A stretch of DNA of 23,143 bases, taken from the NCBI GenBank assembly GCA_964437215.1, contig CAYTFZ010000034.1, forward strand, positions 1 through 23,143. The letters are read 5' to 3'. The position numbers and the translations under genes are program-made. The notes under the pieces were generated by a model. It was not told the DNA's origin. It was given only the letters and a program-made list of their open reading frames with translations, and did no database searches. The stretch comes from JAAYAN01 sp964437215. Lineage in GTDB: Bacteria > Bacteroidota > Ignavibacteria > Ignavibacteriales > Melioribacteraceae. Positions within the stretch are counted from its first letter, which is position 1. Every line of letters starts with the position of its first letter. Shown in pieces: positions 16,030 through 23,142 of the stretch.

Positions 16030-16769
16030 TATTCTCCAAGCAATGCAGCCTGAATTTTTTGTATTTCAGGAGCATTTTCGTCATTGGGATATCGTAAAAG
16101 AAATGTGTCAATATCGTTAAGAGCTTCGCTGTTTCTGTTTCTGTCTTTCAGTATATTTATTTTATTATATAAAGCAATAGGAGCAAACTGTGTATCGTGA
16201 TAATCATTTGCAACAATTGAATAGTATTTAATTGCTGCATTCATATATCCCATCTTTTCGTATATACCTGCATTGTTAAATTCTTTTTCGGCAAGTTTCG
16301 AATTTAATTCCTTTATTTTTTTTTCAGCTTCTACAACCTTTGAGCTGGCAGGAAAAAATTCAATAAATTCCTGAAATTCGTCGATGGCTTTAGATGTGTT
16401 CTTCTGATCGAGCGGAACGGGAGGGGACTGCTGATAATAAGATTCCGCAAGCATATACTGTGCATCTTCCAAAAAAGGACTTGCAGTCATATCGCGAATC
16501 AGCTTCGAAAATTCATACGCCGAAAGGAGATATTCTTCTCTGTTAAAATGCGACATTCCCAGATAAAAACGGGCATCATCATTTACAGTGCTTCCTGGGA
16601 ATTGAAGAAGTATGTTATTAAATTCATTTATCGATTCAAGATATTCTTCATCATTGTATAGTTCCATAGCGTAAGAAAAATATTCTTCAGGGCTCATAAC
16701 GGAAGTGTCTTTCGAATTGGAACAGCCAAAAAATATAAAAGGAATAATCGCAAACAACATTTTTTTCAT
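16029..16769 (-). CDS. bamD: BamD-like outer-membrane assembly lipoprotein
   Basis: A 246-residue lipoprotein, the same size as E. coli BamD. The signal peptide ends in I-F-F-G-C16, a lipobox, with lipidation at C16. What follows is a run of TPR-like helices: S-P-E-E-Y-F-S-Y-A-M-E-L-Y, then I-N-E-F-N-N-I-L-L-Q-F-P-G-S, A-Y-E-F-S-K-L-I-R-D, A-I-D-E-F-Q-E-F-I-E-F-F-P and a last repeat with R-Y-P-N-D. This is the YfiO/BamD arrangement, which helps fold beta-barrel proteins into the outer membrane with BamA. I chose ATG 16769 (AGG 10 nt upstream) because it places the signal peptide correctly; the frame is open to 16808. It is the first gene of the overlapping run to ccmB. Confidence 0.88.
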   Translation of the reverse strand: MKKMLFAIIPFIFFGCSNSKDTSVMSPEEYFSYAMELYNDEEYLESINEFNNILLQFPGSTVNDDARFYLGMSHFNREEYLLSAYEFSKLIRDMTASPFLEDAQYMLAESYYQQSPPVPLDQKNTSKAIDEFQEFIEFFPASSKVVEAEKKIKELNSKLAEKEFNNAGIYEKMGYMNAAIKYYSIVANDYHDTQFAPIALYNKINILKDRNRNSEALNDIDTFLLRYPNDENAPEIQKIQAALLGE

Positions 16770-16838
16770 AAAGTAATACCTGCTATATGTTTTAAAAACA
16801 AAAAACAAAAATAATCATAATAATATTGCTTAAAAAGA

Positions 16839-17420
16839 TTAATTGCTTCTTACGGTAAATAATAAGTAAATGCTAACTGCTATTGCAGCAACAGCAACCA
16901 AAGGTTCTGCAATGCTGCTGAAAAAATTACCGCCGGGTTTTTCTCCTTTGGTAAAATCAATACCTTGCGTTTCCACGCCTTCAATCATTTCAAATTCCAA
17001 TGTATCCGAAAAAGTTTTTTCAAACTTGCTGGAAAAAGATGAATTGCCATCTTTAAATATTATATATGTACCATTTAAAAGAATATGTCTTTTAATATCG
17101 TAAGACCCTATAATATTAGCTCCTCCGGAATATTCATATTTAACAGAGGCGTTTCTAATATTTACCGATAAAACATTATCCGATGCCGAAGATTCTGTTT
17201 TGCCTGAAGCATATAATTTAAAAATAAACTGGTTTCTAAGGGTAGTGAAACTATTATCTCCGGTGAATTCGGTTTTTACAGTATCTGGAATATTTATATT
17301 AATTTCATCAAATAATTCGTCTGTAAGATTAAAGAAAATATCTAAATTTTTTAACGGCTGCGCTTCGCAAGTTAAAATCTGCAACGCAAAAAATAAAATA
17401 ATAACATTATTTCTTATCAT
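16839..17420 (-). CDS. Unrecognised exported protein with C-terminal membrane segment
   Basis: A 193-residue protein I do not recognise. It has a signal peptide (about 1-20, ending C-E-A-Q), a middle of alternating beta-like strands (about 45-150) and a hydrophobic segment at about 170-189 followed by V-R-S-N, so it may be anchored in the inner membrane with its body in the periplasm. It lies 69 nt before bamD on the same strand, suggesting co-transcription and an envelope role; this is inference. I see no Shine-Dalgarno sequence before the ATG. A TAATTTTG element lies only 6 nt upstream, which, if it is the -7 element, would make the message leaderless. Confidence 0.7.
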   Translation of the reverse strand: MIRNNVIILFFALQILTCEAQPLKNLDIFFNLTDELFDEININIPDTVKTEFTGDNSFTTLRNQFIFKLYASGKTESSASDNVLSVNIRNASVKYEYSGGANIIGSYDIKRHILLNGTYIIFKDGNSSFSSKFEKTFSDTLEFEMIEGVETQGIDFTKGEKPGGNFFSSIAEPLVAVAAIAVSIYLLFTVRSN

Positions 17421-17425
17421 TATTA

Positions 17426-17433
17426 CAAAATTA
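17426..17433 (-). promoter_or_regulatory. TAATTTTG candidate -7 element, 5 nt before an ATG
   Basis: On the minus strand, TAATTTTG matches TAnnTTTG exactly. No TTTG lies 19-21 nt upstream; the nearest is 31 nt away (17468-17465). If real, transcription would begin at about the ATG of the gene ending at 16839. Confidence 0.25.
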
Positions 17434-17468
17434 AATTATTCGAATTGTAAATATATTCATTCATCAAA

Positions 17469-18323
17469 TCAAATTCTTCTTCCGGCAGCTATTTCTTCAA
17501 GTCTTTTTATCCGTTCTTCCATAGGCGGATGAGTTGAAAAAAGACTTTTAATCATTCCGCCGCTTAAAGGGTTTACAATAAACATGTGAGCTGTTGCCGG
17601 ACCAGCATCAGTCATCGGAATTCTTTCATTGGACATACTTAATTTTTTAAGAGCCGAAGCCAAGGATAAGGCATTCCCCGAAATTGAGGCTCCTCCGGAA
17701 TCGGCAGCATATTCTCTCGATCGTGAAATTGCCATTTGTATCATCATTGCAGCAATAGGCGCAACTATCATTAAAACAAGAGAAACAATAGGACTGCTGT
17801 CTCTGTCGTCATCTCTGTTGCCGCCGAACATTGCAGCCCAGCCTGCCATCCTTGCAATAAATGTAATTGTACCCGCAAAAGAGGCAACTATGGTTCCTAT
17901 AAGTATATCCCGGTTTTTTATATGCGATAATTCGTGAGCAAGAACACCCGAAAGCTCTTCTTTGCCGAGTATCCGTAAAATACCGGTTGTAACAGCAACT
18001 GCGCCGTTAGCAGGATTTCTTCCTGTAGCAAAGGCATTTGGTGTGGGATTATCAATTATATATACTTTCGGCATAGGCAATCCGGCAGAAGAGGAAAGCT
18101 TTTCTACAAGATTAAATAAATCGGGACTGTCATTTTGTTCAACCCGTTTAGCTTTATACATTGCAAGAACTATTTTATCTGAAAACCAGTAAGAACCGAA
18201 ATTAAGCGCAAGCGATATTATGAACGCTATCATCATTCCTGATTGACCGCCAAGGAAATCGCCGACAATTATCATAATTATCATCATTAAAGCCATCAAA
18301 AAGGCAGTTTTCATACCATTCAT
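17469..18323 (-). CDS. htpX: HtpX-type membrane zinc metalloprotease (M48B)
   Basis: A 284-residue inner-membrane protease that degrades damaged membrane proteins with its active site facing the cytoplasm. It has two N-terminal membrane segments (about 6-23 and 29-47), then P-N-A-F-A-T-G-R at 95-102, the zinc site H130-E131-L-S-H134 with K-N-R-D following, two central membrane segments (about 143-160 and 180-198), and the third ligand E204 in S-R-E-Y-A-A-D. The C-terminal S-T-H-P-P-M-E-E-R-I motif at 263-272 is a family mark. The length is normal. AGGAA lies 6 nt before the ATG. It diverges from porQ and has its own promoter candidate. In E. coli, htpX is stress-regulated; no such site is evident here. 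Confidence 0.95.
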   Translation of the reverse strand: MNGMKTAFLMALMMIIMIIVGDFLGGQSGMMIAFIISLALNFGSYWFSDKIVLAMYKAKRVEQNDSPDLFNLVEKLSSSAGLPMPKVYIIDNPTPNAFATGRNPANGAVAVTTGILRILGKEELSGVLAHELSHIKNRDILIGTIVASFAGTITFIARMAGWAAMFGGNRDDDRDSSPIVSLVLMIVAPIAAMMIQMAISRSREYAADSGGASISGNALSLASALKKLSMSNERIPMTDAGPATAHMFIVNPLSGGMIKSLFSTHPPMEERIKRLEEIAAGRRI

Positions 18324-18362
18324 TTTTATTCCTAATATTGGTTATTTTTGAAATCTTTAACA

Positions 18363-18394
18363 CAAACATAATTTTTTTTGTTCCTAATAACAAT
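18363..18394 (-). promoter_or_regulatory. Promoter candidate of htpX
   Basis: On the minus strand, ATTG (18394-18391) is followed after 20 nt by TATGTTTG (18370-18363), an exact TAnnTTTG. The htpX ATG lies 39 nt further on. The -33 element differs from TTTG in its first base. Confidence 0.5.
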
Positions 18395-18441
18395 TTATTA
18401 ACATTTACACTTTTAATAATTGCCTTGCCTTTAAAATCAAA

Positions 18442-18449
18442 TATATTTA
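18442..18449 (+). promoter_or_regulatory. TATATTTA candidate -7/-10 element before porQ
   Basis: TATATTTA lies 26 nt before the chosen porQ ATG. No TTTG is present at the expected upstream distance. The position supports the ATG at 18476 over the longer open frame, whose N-terminus would be coded across this element. Confidence 0.35.
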
Positions 18450-18475
18450 AAATCCACATTCAAAATGAGGATTTT

Positions 18476-19411
18476 ATGCAGATTAAAACAAAATATGCTG
18501 TTACTTTAATATTATTTTTTGCAGCGAATATATTCAGCCAGAATGTTTATGAATTCCTGCGGCTCGAAAACAGTCCCAGAGCCGCTGCTCTTGCAGAAAG
18601 TTTTGTAGCTGGCAACGACGATCCCAACATAATATTTTATAATCCCGCAGGCATTGCATTGCTTACGGAAACACCAGTATCATTCTCGTTTTTAAAACAT
18701 CTTCTCGATATTAACTCGGCAAGCATTTCTGCCTCGCACGAATTTGAAAACATCGGAAGATTCGGAGCGGCAATTAAATTTATTAATTACGGAAGTTTCA
18801 CGGAAAGAGATGAGTTCGGTAATGAGAACGGCACATTTTCGGCAAATGAAATGGCTTTTATATTAGGTTACGCAAATTTGCTTGGTGAAAATTTTTATTA
18901 CGGAGCAAATGTGAAATTTATTTATTCCGGAATTGCCGGATACAGTTCTACCGGTTTTGCTGCCGATTTAGGACTTCATTACGAAATACCCGAAAGCAAT
19001 TGGAACTTCGGGTTTGTAATTCTTAATGCCGGTTCTCAATTCAGTTCGTATGGAGACACAAAAGAAAATCTGCCTGTTGATGTAAGATTAGGTGTTGCAA
19101 AAAAAATGGCACATATTCCTGTTAAGTTGTTTTTCTCATTTAACCGCCTGAATGATGATCAGGATAATTTCTTTGAAAGATTTAAAGCTTTCACATTCGG
19201 CGGAGAAATTACTTTCAGCAAAGTGTTATGTGCCCGGCTTGGTTACGATAACCAGAAACGGAAGGATTATAAATTCGGTTCTACTGCCGGACTGGCTGGA
19301 GTAAGCGTAGGATTAGGAATTAATGTAAGCGATTACCGAATCGATTACGGTTTATCGTCCTACGGAAAAGTCGGATCTTTGCACCGTTTTGGAGTTTCTA
19401 CTTCTTTTTAA
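18476..19411 (+). CDS. porQ: PorQ-like outer-membrane protein of the type IX secretion system
   Basis: A 311-residue protein predicted to be an outer-membrane beta-barrel of the FadL-like PorV/PorQ family. In T9SS, PorQ is associated with the cell-surface attachment complex. Seen: a signal peptide (1 to about 21, ending F-S-Q), the early family segment F-L-R-L-E-N-S-P-R-A-A-A-L-A at about 26-39, N-P-A-G at about 54-57, the central S-T-G-F-A-A-D-L-G-L-H-Y strand, L-P-V-D-V-R-L-G-V-A-K-K-M-A-H-I-P, and a final aromatic residue. GAGG lies 5 nt before the ATG; the frame extends 46 codons upstream without a signal-like start. It overlaps the convergent TPR gene by 14 nt. The T9SS cargo encoded at 11905-13548 fits. 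PorV or another barrel subfamily is the alternative. Confidence 0.75.
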   Translation: MQIKTKYAVTLILFFAANIFSQNVYEFLRLENSPRAAALAESFVAGNDDPNIIFYNPAGIALLTETPVSFSFLKHLLDINSASISASHEFENIGRFGAAIKFINYGSFTERDEFGNENGTFSANEMAFILGYANLLGENFYYGANVKFIYSGIAGYSSTGFAADLGLHYEIPESNWNFGFVILNAGSQFSSYGDTKENLPVDVRLGVAKKMAHIPVKLFFSFNRLNDDQDNFFERFKAFTFGGEITFSKVLCARLGYDNQKRKDYKFGSTAGLAGVSVGLGINVSDYRIDYGLSSYGKVGSLHRFGVSTSF

Positions 19412-20543
19412 TCAGCTTTTCGAGCTGGTCTAATTCGGTTTCTGCACTTTGATGCGAATCGCGGTAATCGCGGTAATCGAGAACAGATTCGTAATACTCT
19501 GATGCCTTTTTATAATTTTTATCGTTTTTATAAAGGCGCGCAAGGTAGAGTGTTGCGTTTATAAGAAAGCCCGATTCTTCATCAGCATCCAATTCTTTCG
19601 AAATTTTCACACATTCTTCAAAAAATTCAATGGCTTTTGCCGGCTGGAGTTTTATAAAATCGAGTCCCACATAATACGAAGCTTCGCGAAGAGAGTTTTT
19701 ATTATATCCGTTTTTTTTGCTAACAGCTTTTTCGTAAATGCTTTTAAAAACAGAAGTCGAAACATCTTTATTCCCAAGTCTGAAATGAATTCTTCCGATA
19801 TATCTTTCGAAAAGCGAATTACCGGGGAATTCGTTAAACAGCCTTTCGGCATATTTTAATGCCTGCAGATTATCTTCTTCGAACCCGTAATATAAAGTAA
19901 GAAGAAAAAACTGCGATTCGTATTTTGCATATTTCCCGCGGTTAGCCACATACTCAAGCTGTCTGATTCCTTTAGCTTTGTTTCCTCCGGGAAAAACAGC
20001 CATAAAGGGTTTTACGAAGGGGTATTTTTCGGGTACAGCGGCAGCATAATAATTGTATATTCCAAAACCTAATTGAACATCGATATTTGTGCTGTCGGCA
20101 GCATAAACCTTATGAACCAGCGGAAGAGCATCTTTGCCGTCGAGCACTGCGCCGAACCATTCTTCGCGGATAGATTTAAGTCTTCCGCGGAAACCGAGCG
20201 ACCCGCCTTTAAAAAACAAAGCATCTACATCGTTCGGGTTTTTATCCAATATTTCATCGCATACATCTATTGCTGTTTCCAGCTTATCATAAAATATATC
20301 GTCATATCTTTCGTTTTCCATGTCAAGCGATATTTTCCACCAAATTACCATCGCATCAAAAAAATATCCTATCGGACTTTTGGGATTTTGCTTTATTACT
20401 TCGGCAAATGTTGTTTCGGCTGTTTTAAATTGAAGATTATAAATCTGCCTGATTCCGGCATTTACAAGTGAATCGTTAATCTGTTTTCGCGCAAAAAGCG
20501 GAATGCTGAAAATTATTACAGCAAAAAGAATTTTATTTTTCAT
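19398..20543 (-). CDS. Exported TPR-repeat protein
   Basis: A 381-residue protein with a signal peptide (M-K-N-K then a hydrophobic stretch to about A18) and helical TPR-type repeats over most of its length: I-R-Q-I-Y-N-L-Q-F-K-T-A-E-T-T-F-A at about 31-47, A-I-D-V-C-D-E-I-L-D-K-N-P-N-D at about 91-105, and later repeats near 235, 320 and 345. It should act in the periplasm as a protein-binding scaffold; no partner can be named. A short tandem duplication of ATCGCGGTA in the DNA (19458-19475) codes for D-Y-R-D-Y-R near the C-terminus. It follows the TauE gene by 66 nt. A TATAAT hexamer (minus strand, 20568-20563) lies 19 nt before the ATG, so it may also have its own promoter. Confidence 0.75.
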   Translation of the reverse strand: MKNKILFAVIIFSIPLFARKQINDSLVNAGIRQIYNLQFKTAETTFAEVIKQNPKSPIGYFFDAMVIWWKISLDMENERYDDIFYDKLETAIDVCDEILDKNPNDVDALFFKGGSLGFRGRLKSIREEWFGAVLDGKDALPLVHKVYAADSTNIDVQLGFGIYNYYAAAVPEKYPFVKPFMAVFPGGNKAKGIRQLEYVANRGKYAKYESQFFLLTLYYGFEEDNLQALKYAERLFNEFPGNSLFERYIGRIHFRLGNKDVSTSVFKSIYEKAVSKKNGYNKNSLREASYYVGLDFIKLQPAKAIEFFEECVKISKELDADEESGFLINATLYLARLYKNDKNYKKASEYYESVLDYRDYRDSHQSAETELDQLEKLIKKK

Positions 20544-20609
20544 CGGATAAAACTTTTTTGTAATTATATCTTATTAAATTGTCGATTGTTTCAGCTAAAT
20601 TTTTAATCG

Positions 20610-21359
20610 TTAAAAAATATTTAAAAGTTTTACAGCCATAATTATAACAGCAGCAAACATAAAAATTTTGATAAACTTTTCTCCTTTTCTTACAGAATGT
20701 TTTGCCGACCACCAGGCGCCCAATCCATTTCCGGCTGAAAGAGTAAGTCCGTAAATCCAGTTAACATTTCCCGAAATAATAAACACAAGCATTGCCGGTA
20801 TTGTAAAAACAAGTACAATAAAAGCTTTGTGCATATTAACTGTAAGCAAATCCATTTTCATTATGTAATGAAGCGCTGCCATTAAAAGAAAACCCACACC
20901 TGCCTGAATAAATCCGCCGTAAAACCCAATAAAAAACATTACGGGATAAATAAGCCGCGGAAATTTTTTAATTGCCTTATTTCCGGTATTGTTTTTTGCT
21001 TTGGGAATAAGCATAGAAATAAGCACAAGAATCATAATTACAGCCAAAGTCTGCTGAAAAGCTTCGCTGCTTATTTTTACAGCAGCAATAACGCCGGCAA
21101 CCGCACCGGGTAAAGTAAAAAGTGAAAGCCTCAAGCTCATTTTGAAATCGCTAACATTTTCTTTTTTAAAAGAGGAAACCGCGCTTAAGCTTTGAATAAG
21201 TATCGAAAGTCTGTTGGTTCCGTTAGCCATAGCTCCTTCAAGTCCCATAAAAATAAGCGCCGGAACTGTAAGAAGAGAACCGCCCCCGGCAACAACATTT
21301 ATTATTCCGGCAATAATTCCAAGCAAAAACAAAAGAAAAAGCTGTAAATATTCTTCCAA
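20610..21359 (-). CDS. TauE/SafE-family membrane permease
   Basis: A 249-residue inner-membrane protein with about eight hydrophobic segments. Family marks are the N-terminal G-I-I-A-G-I-I-N-V-V-A-G-G-G-S-L-L-T-V-P-A-L motif and its inverted-topology counterpart Y-G-G-F-I-Q-A-G-V-G-F in the second half. The family exports or takes up small anions such as sulfite, sulfoacetate or taurine-derived compounds; the substrate is unknown. The best start is a TTG at 21359 with AGGAG 5 nt upstream, giving M-E-E-Y-L-Q at the N-terminus. A longer frame opening at a TTG at 21395 lacks such a site. It diverges from fhs and probably shares a message with the TPR gene downstream. Confidence 0.85.
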   Translation of the reverse strand: MEEYLQLFLLFLLGIIAGIINVVAGGGSLLTVPALIFMGLEGAMANGTNRLSILIQSLSAVSSFKKENVSDFKMSLRLSLFTLPGAVAGVIAAVKISSEAFQQTLAVIMILVLISMLIPKAKNNTGNKAIKKFPRLIYPVMFFIGFYGGFIQAGVGFLLMAALHYIMKMDLLTVNMHKAFIVLVFTIPAMLVFIISGNVNWIYGLTLSAGNGLGAWWSAKHSVRKGEKFIKIFMFAAVIIMAVKLLNIF

Positions 21360-21376
21360 ATAAACTCCTGTAATTA

Positions 21377-21384
21377 CAAATGTA
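21377..21384 (-). promoter_or_regulatory. TACATTTG candidate -7 element before the TauE gene
   Basis: On the minus strand, TACATTTG matches TAnnTTTG exactly and lies 17 nt before the TTG start. I do not see a TTTG 19-21 nt upstream, so support is partial. Confidence 0.35.
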
Positions 21385-21428
21385 AAAATAAGCAAAGGGG
21401 TTTATACTTTTAATATTAATTTACTTAT

Positions 21429-21442
21429 CAAACTAAAGTTTG
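21429..21442. promoter_or_regulatory. Palindrome overlapping the fhs -33 element, possible operator
   Basis: CAAACTAAAGTTTG is a perfect 6-bp inverted repeat with a 2-nt centre. Its last four bases are the TTTG of the fhs promoter candidate, so a bound protein would block the promoter. No regulator gene is adjacent. Confidence 0.35.
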
Positions 21443-21470
21443 TTTACTTCGGCTTAGTTAATTAAATTTG
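21439..21470 (+). promoter_or_regulatory. Bacteroidota-type promoter of fhs
   Basis: TTTG (21439-21442), 20 nt, TAAATTTG (21463-21470): both elements match the Bacteroidota consensus exactly, at the preferred spacing. The fhs ATG lies 37 nt downstream, with AGGTGA 7 nt before it. This is the cleanest such promoter in the window. Confidence 0.7.
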
Positions 21471-21507
21471 GCGGTGTTTAAAACATTTTATTTCAGGTGA
21501 ATTACTA

Positions 21508-23142
21508 ATGAAGAAAATTAAAGACATTGCAGCCCAGTTGAATATTTCCGAAGACGACCTTATTCTTTACGGAAACTACAAGGCTAAATTGCCGTTGAAG
21601 TATATTGATAAAAGTAAATACGAAAAGAATAACTTAATATTAGTTTCCGCTATTTCGCCAACTCCTGCAGGCGAAGGTAAAACTACTGTTTCTATTGGTC
21701 TTACGCAGGGAATGAACCGTATCGGGAAAAGGACAACAGTCGTATTACGCGAACCTTCGCTGGGTCCGGTTTTCGGGATGAAAGGCGGAGCTACAGGAAG
21801 CGGGCACGCGCAGGTTATTCCTATGGAAGATATAAATCTTCATTTTACAGGCGATTTCGGAACTATCGAAAAAGCTCATAATCTTCTTGCTGCTTTAATT
21901 GATAATAATATTCAGAATAAAAAAAATAATCTCGGCATCGACCCCCGCACAGTCCACTGGAAACGCGTAATGGATATGAATGACCGCTCGCTCCGTAAAA
22001 TTATTGTAGGACTTGGCGGAACGCTTATGGGAATTCCCCGAGAAACAGGATTTGATATTACCGCAGCTTCCGAAGTGATGGCAATACTATGCCTTGCCGA
22101 AAACTTAAGCGATTTAAAACAAAAACTCGGCAATATTTTTGTGGGATTCACTTTCGATAAGCAGCCGGTTTACGCACGCGATTTAAAAGCAAACGGAGCA
22201 ATGACAGCTTTGCTTAAAGATACAGTTATGCCGAATCTTGTTCAGACAATTGAAGGAAATCCTGCAATTATTCACGGCGGACCTTTTGCAAACATAGCGC
22301 AGGGAACAAACAGCGTGATAGCTACTAAAATGGGACTTTCACTTTCGGATTATGTTGTTACCGAAGCGGGGTTTGCTTTCGATTTGGGTGCGGAAAAATT
22401 CTTCGACATAAAATGCGGATATTCCGGGTTATCGCCTAAAGCAGTTGTGCTTGTAGCAACTTTAAAAGCGCTTAAATATCACGGGGGAGCAGAACTTAAA
22501 TCGGTTAACCAGCCGAACTTGGAAGCGCTTAAAAAAGGTTTGGGCAATTTAGAAAAACACATCGAAAATATTCTCGCTTTCGAAATTAAGCCGGTTGTTG
22601 CGCTTAATAAATTTGCAAGCGATACCGACGAAGAACTAAATTACGTAAAAGAAAGATGCCGCGAACTCGGTGTTCAGGCTTCGGTGGCGGACGTTTGGGG
22701 AAAAGGCGGCGAAGGCGCGAAGGAACTTGCCGAAATGGTTTGCCGGGTTGCAGCAGAATGTAAAAACAAATATAAACCTACTTACGACTGGAACTGGGAT
22801 ATTCCCAGAAAAGTTGAGACAATTGCCAAAAACATTTATGGTGCAAAAGCGGTGGAATTTACTTCGAAGGCAAAAACCGATCTCGAAAAGATTGAAAAGC
22901 TTGGACTAAGCAAACTGCCCGTCTGTATGGCAAAAACGCAAAATTCACTTTCGGACGACCCGAAACTTTTGGGCAGACCTCAGAATTTTCTTGTTACAGT
23001 GCGCGAAATTGAAATTGCTGCCGGAGCCGGATTTGTAATACCTATTACAGGCGAAATTATGCGTATGCCGGGACTTCCGACCTTCCCAGCCGCCGAAAAT
23101 GTTGATATCGACGAAAACGGTAAAATTACAGGGTTGTTTTAA
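21508..23142 (+). CDS. fhs: Formate-tetrahydrofolate ligase
   Basis: A complete 544-residue enzyme that joins formate to tetrahydrofolate using ATP, giving 10-formyl-THF for purine and formyl-Met-tRNA synthesis or one-carbon assimilation. Seen: the P-loop T52-P-A-G-E-G-K58-T-T, R81-E-P-S-L-G-P-V-F-G-M-K-G-G-A-T-G-S-G-H-A at about 81-101, A-V-V-L-V-A-T-L-K-A-L-K-Y-H-G-G in the middle, and the C-terminal T-G-E-I-M-R-M-P-G-L-P with a terminal G-L-F. The length is just below the usual 550-560. The N-terminus K-I-K-D-I-A is typical. It has a clear promoter and sits alone within the window; the stop codon ends one base before the window edge. Neighbouring one-carbon genes, if any, lie outside. Confidence 0.97.
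   Translation: MKKIKDIAAQLNISEDDLILYGNYKAKLPLKYIDKSKYEKNNLILVSAISPTPAGEGKTTVSIGLTQGMNRIGKRTTVVLREPSLGPVFGMKGGATGSGHAQVIPMEDINLHFTGDFGTIEKAHNLLAALIDNNIQNKKNNLGIDPRTVHWKRVMDMNDRSLRKIIVGLGGTLMGIPRETGFDITAASEVMAILCLAENLSDLKQKLGNIFVGFTFDKQPVYARDLKANGAMTALLKDTVMPNLVQTIEGNPAIIHGGPFANIAQGTNSVIATKMGLSLSDYVVTEAGFAFDLGAEKFFDIKCGYSGLSPKAVVLVATLKALKYHGGAELKSVNQPNLEALKKGLGNLEKHIENILAFEIKPVVALNKFASDTDEELNYVKERCRELGVQASVADVWGKGGEGAKELAEMVCRVAAECKNKYKPTYDWNWDIPRKVETIAKNIYGAKAVEFTSKAKTDLEKIEKLGLSKLPVCMAKTQNSLSDDPKLLGRPQNFLVTVREIEIAAGAGFVIPITGEIMRMPGLPTFPAAENVDIDENGKITGLF

Noticed and set aside
16770..16808. 13-residue extension of bamD
   Set aside because: It would place residues in front of a normal lipoprotein signal peptide; ATG 16769 gives the expected layout.
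18324..18390. Two copies of a TTCCTAATA-type string upstream of htpX
   Set aside because: One copy is the htpX Shine-Dalgarno region; the similarity is short and AT-rich, so chance is likely.
18338..18475. 46-residue N-terminal extension of the porQ frame
   Set aside because: It crosses the TATATTTA element and lacks a ribosome-binding site, whereas the ATG at 18476 has GAGG at 5 nt and begins a proper signal peptide.
19458..19475. Tandem 9-bp duplication ATCGCGGTA
   Set aside because: Only two copies, in frame inside the TPR gene, coding for D-Y-R twice; too short to be a repeat element.
21360..21395. 12-residue extension of the TauE gene
   Set aside because: The TTG at 21359 has an ideal AGGAG site that would otherwise be inside the coding sequence, and the extension covers the candidate -7 element.
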